6,443 bases of DNA, from contig SBBP01000004.1 of assembly GCA_005239655.1 (NCBI GenBank), forward strand, positions 1-6,443, written 5' to 3'. Below, one piece after another: positions 6,400 through 6,443 of the stretch. A program made the position numbers and the translations under genes. The notes under the pieces were generated by a model. That model ran no database searches. It had not been told where the DNA came from and saw nothing but the letters and a program-made list of their open reading frames with translations. This stretch comes from Candidatus Microgenomatus auricola (lineage in GTDB: Bacteria; Patescibacteriota; Patescibacteriia; UBA9570; XYC2-FULL-38-9). Every line of letters begins with the position of its first letter. Within the stretch, counting starts at the first letter, position 1.

Positions 6400-6443
6400 A
6401 TGCATCGATTTCAAGCTCTGCTGACAATGTTGCGCCGTGACAC
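6400..6443 (+). CDS. Possible start of a further gene, cut by the window end
   Basis: An ATG six bases after the channel stop opens a frame that runs to the end of the window, giving 14 complete codons (M-H-R-F-Q-A-L-L-T-M-L-R-R-D). The tight spacing and matching strand suggest the next member of the hydrolase-channel operon. No Shine-Dalgarno is clear, and the piece is too short to name. A chance open frame of this length cannot be excluded. Confidence 0.35.
   Translation, partial: MHRFQALLTMLRRD

Overview
The window looks like a bacterial chromosome segment with about even base composition and dense packing. Genes are separated by 6 to 85 bases or overlap slightly. Stops are TAA and TGA (dprA ends in TGA), so the standard bacterial code fits. 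The short tethered hydrolase, the compact dprA-folC-topA cluster and the weak use of Shine-Dalgarno sites would suit a small-genome lineage such as Patescibacteria/CPR. That placement is an inference; nothing here is decisive for a phylum.

Layout. Positions 1-299 hold the end of a plus-strand gene that resembles the C-terminus of an M17 leucyl aminopeptidase. Its codon use is far more GC-rich than the rest of the window. It is followed by a plus-strand terminator hairpin (308-346) whose T-tract runs into the end of the convergent topA gene. A minus-strand cluster then runs from 4695 down to 345: dprA (DNA-processing protein A), folC (Mur-ligase-like folylpolyglutamate/dihydrofolate synthase family) and topA (type IA DNA topoisomerase I with four zinc ribbons). 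dprA and folC overlap by 14 bases, and folC and topA are 33 bases apart, so one transcript is likely. In the 83-base divergent gap (4696-4778) two promoters can be read back to back. Each has an extended -10. The plus-strand one would give a leaderless mRNA. The minus-strand one gives a short leader whose hairpin covers the dprA ribosome binding site.

On the plus strand from 4779 come a membrane-anchored alpha/beta hydrolase with Asp in place of the usual Ser nucleophile, an MscS-family mechanosensitive channel 13 bases downstream, and the first codons of a further gene cut by the window end.

How the genes relate. DprA (loading RecA on incoming single-stranded DNA) and TopA (relaxing negative supercoils) are often neighbours in bacteria. 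FolC sits between them with no obvious functional tie. The hydrolase and the channel are both envelope proteins and probably share a transcript. No stretch over 300 bases lacks a gene, and I saw no tRNA, rRNA, CRISPR array or mobile element. I did not find a clearly new multi-gene system. The most checkable oddities are the Asp nucleophile, the divergent promoter region and the composition break near position 300.
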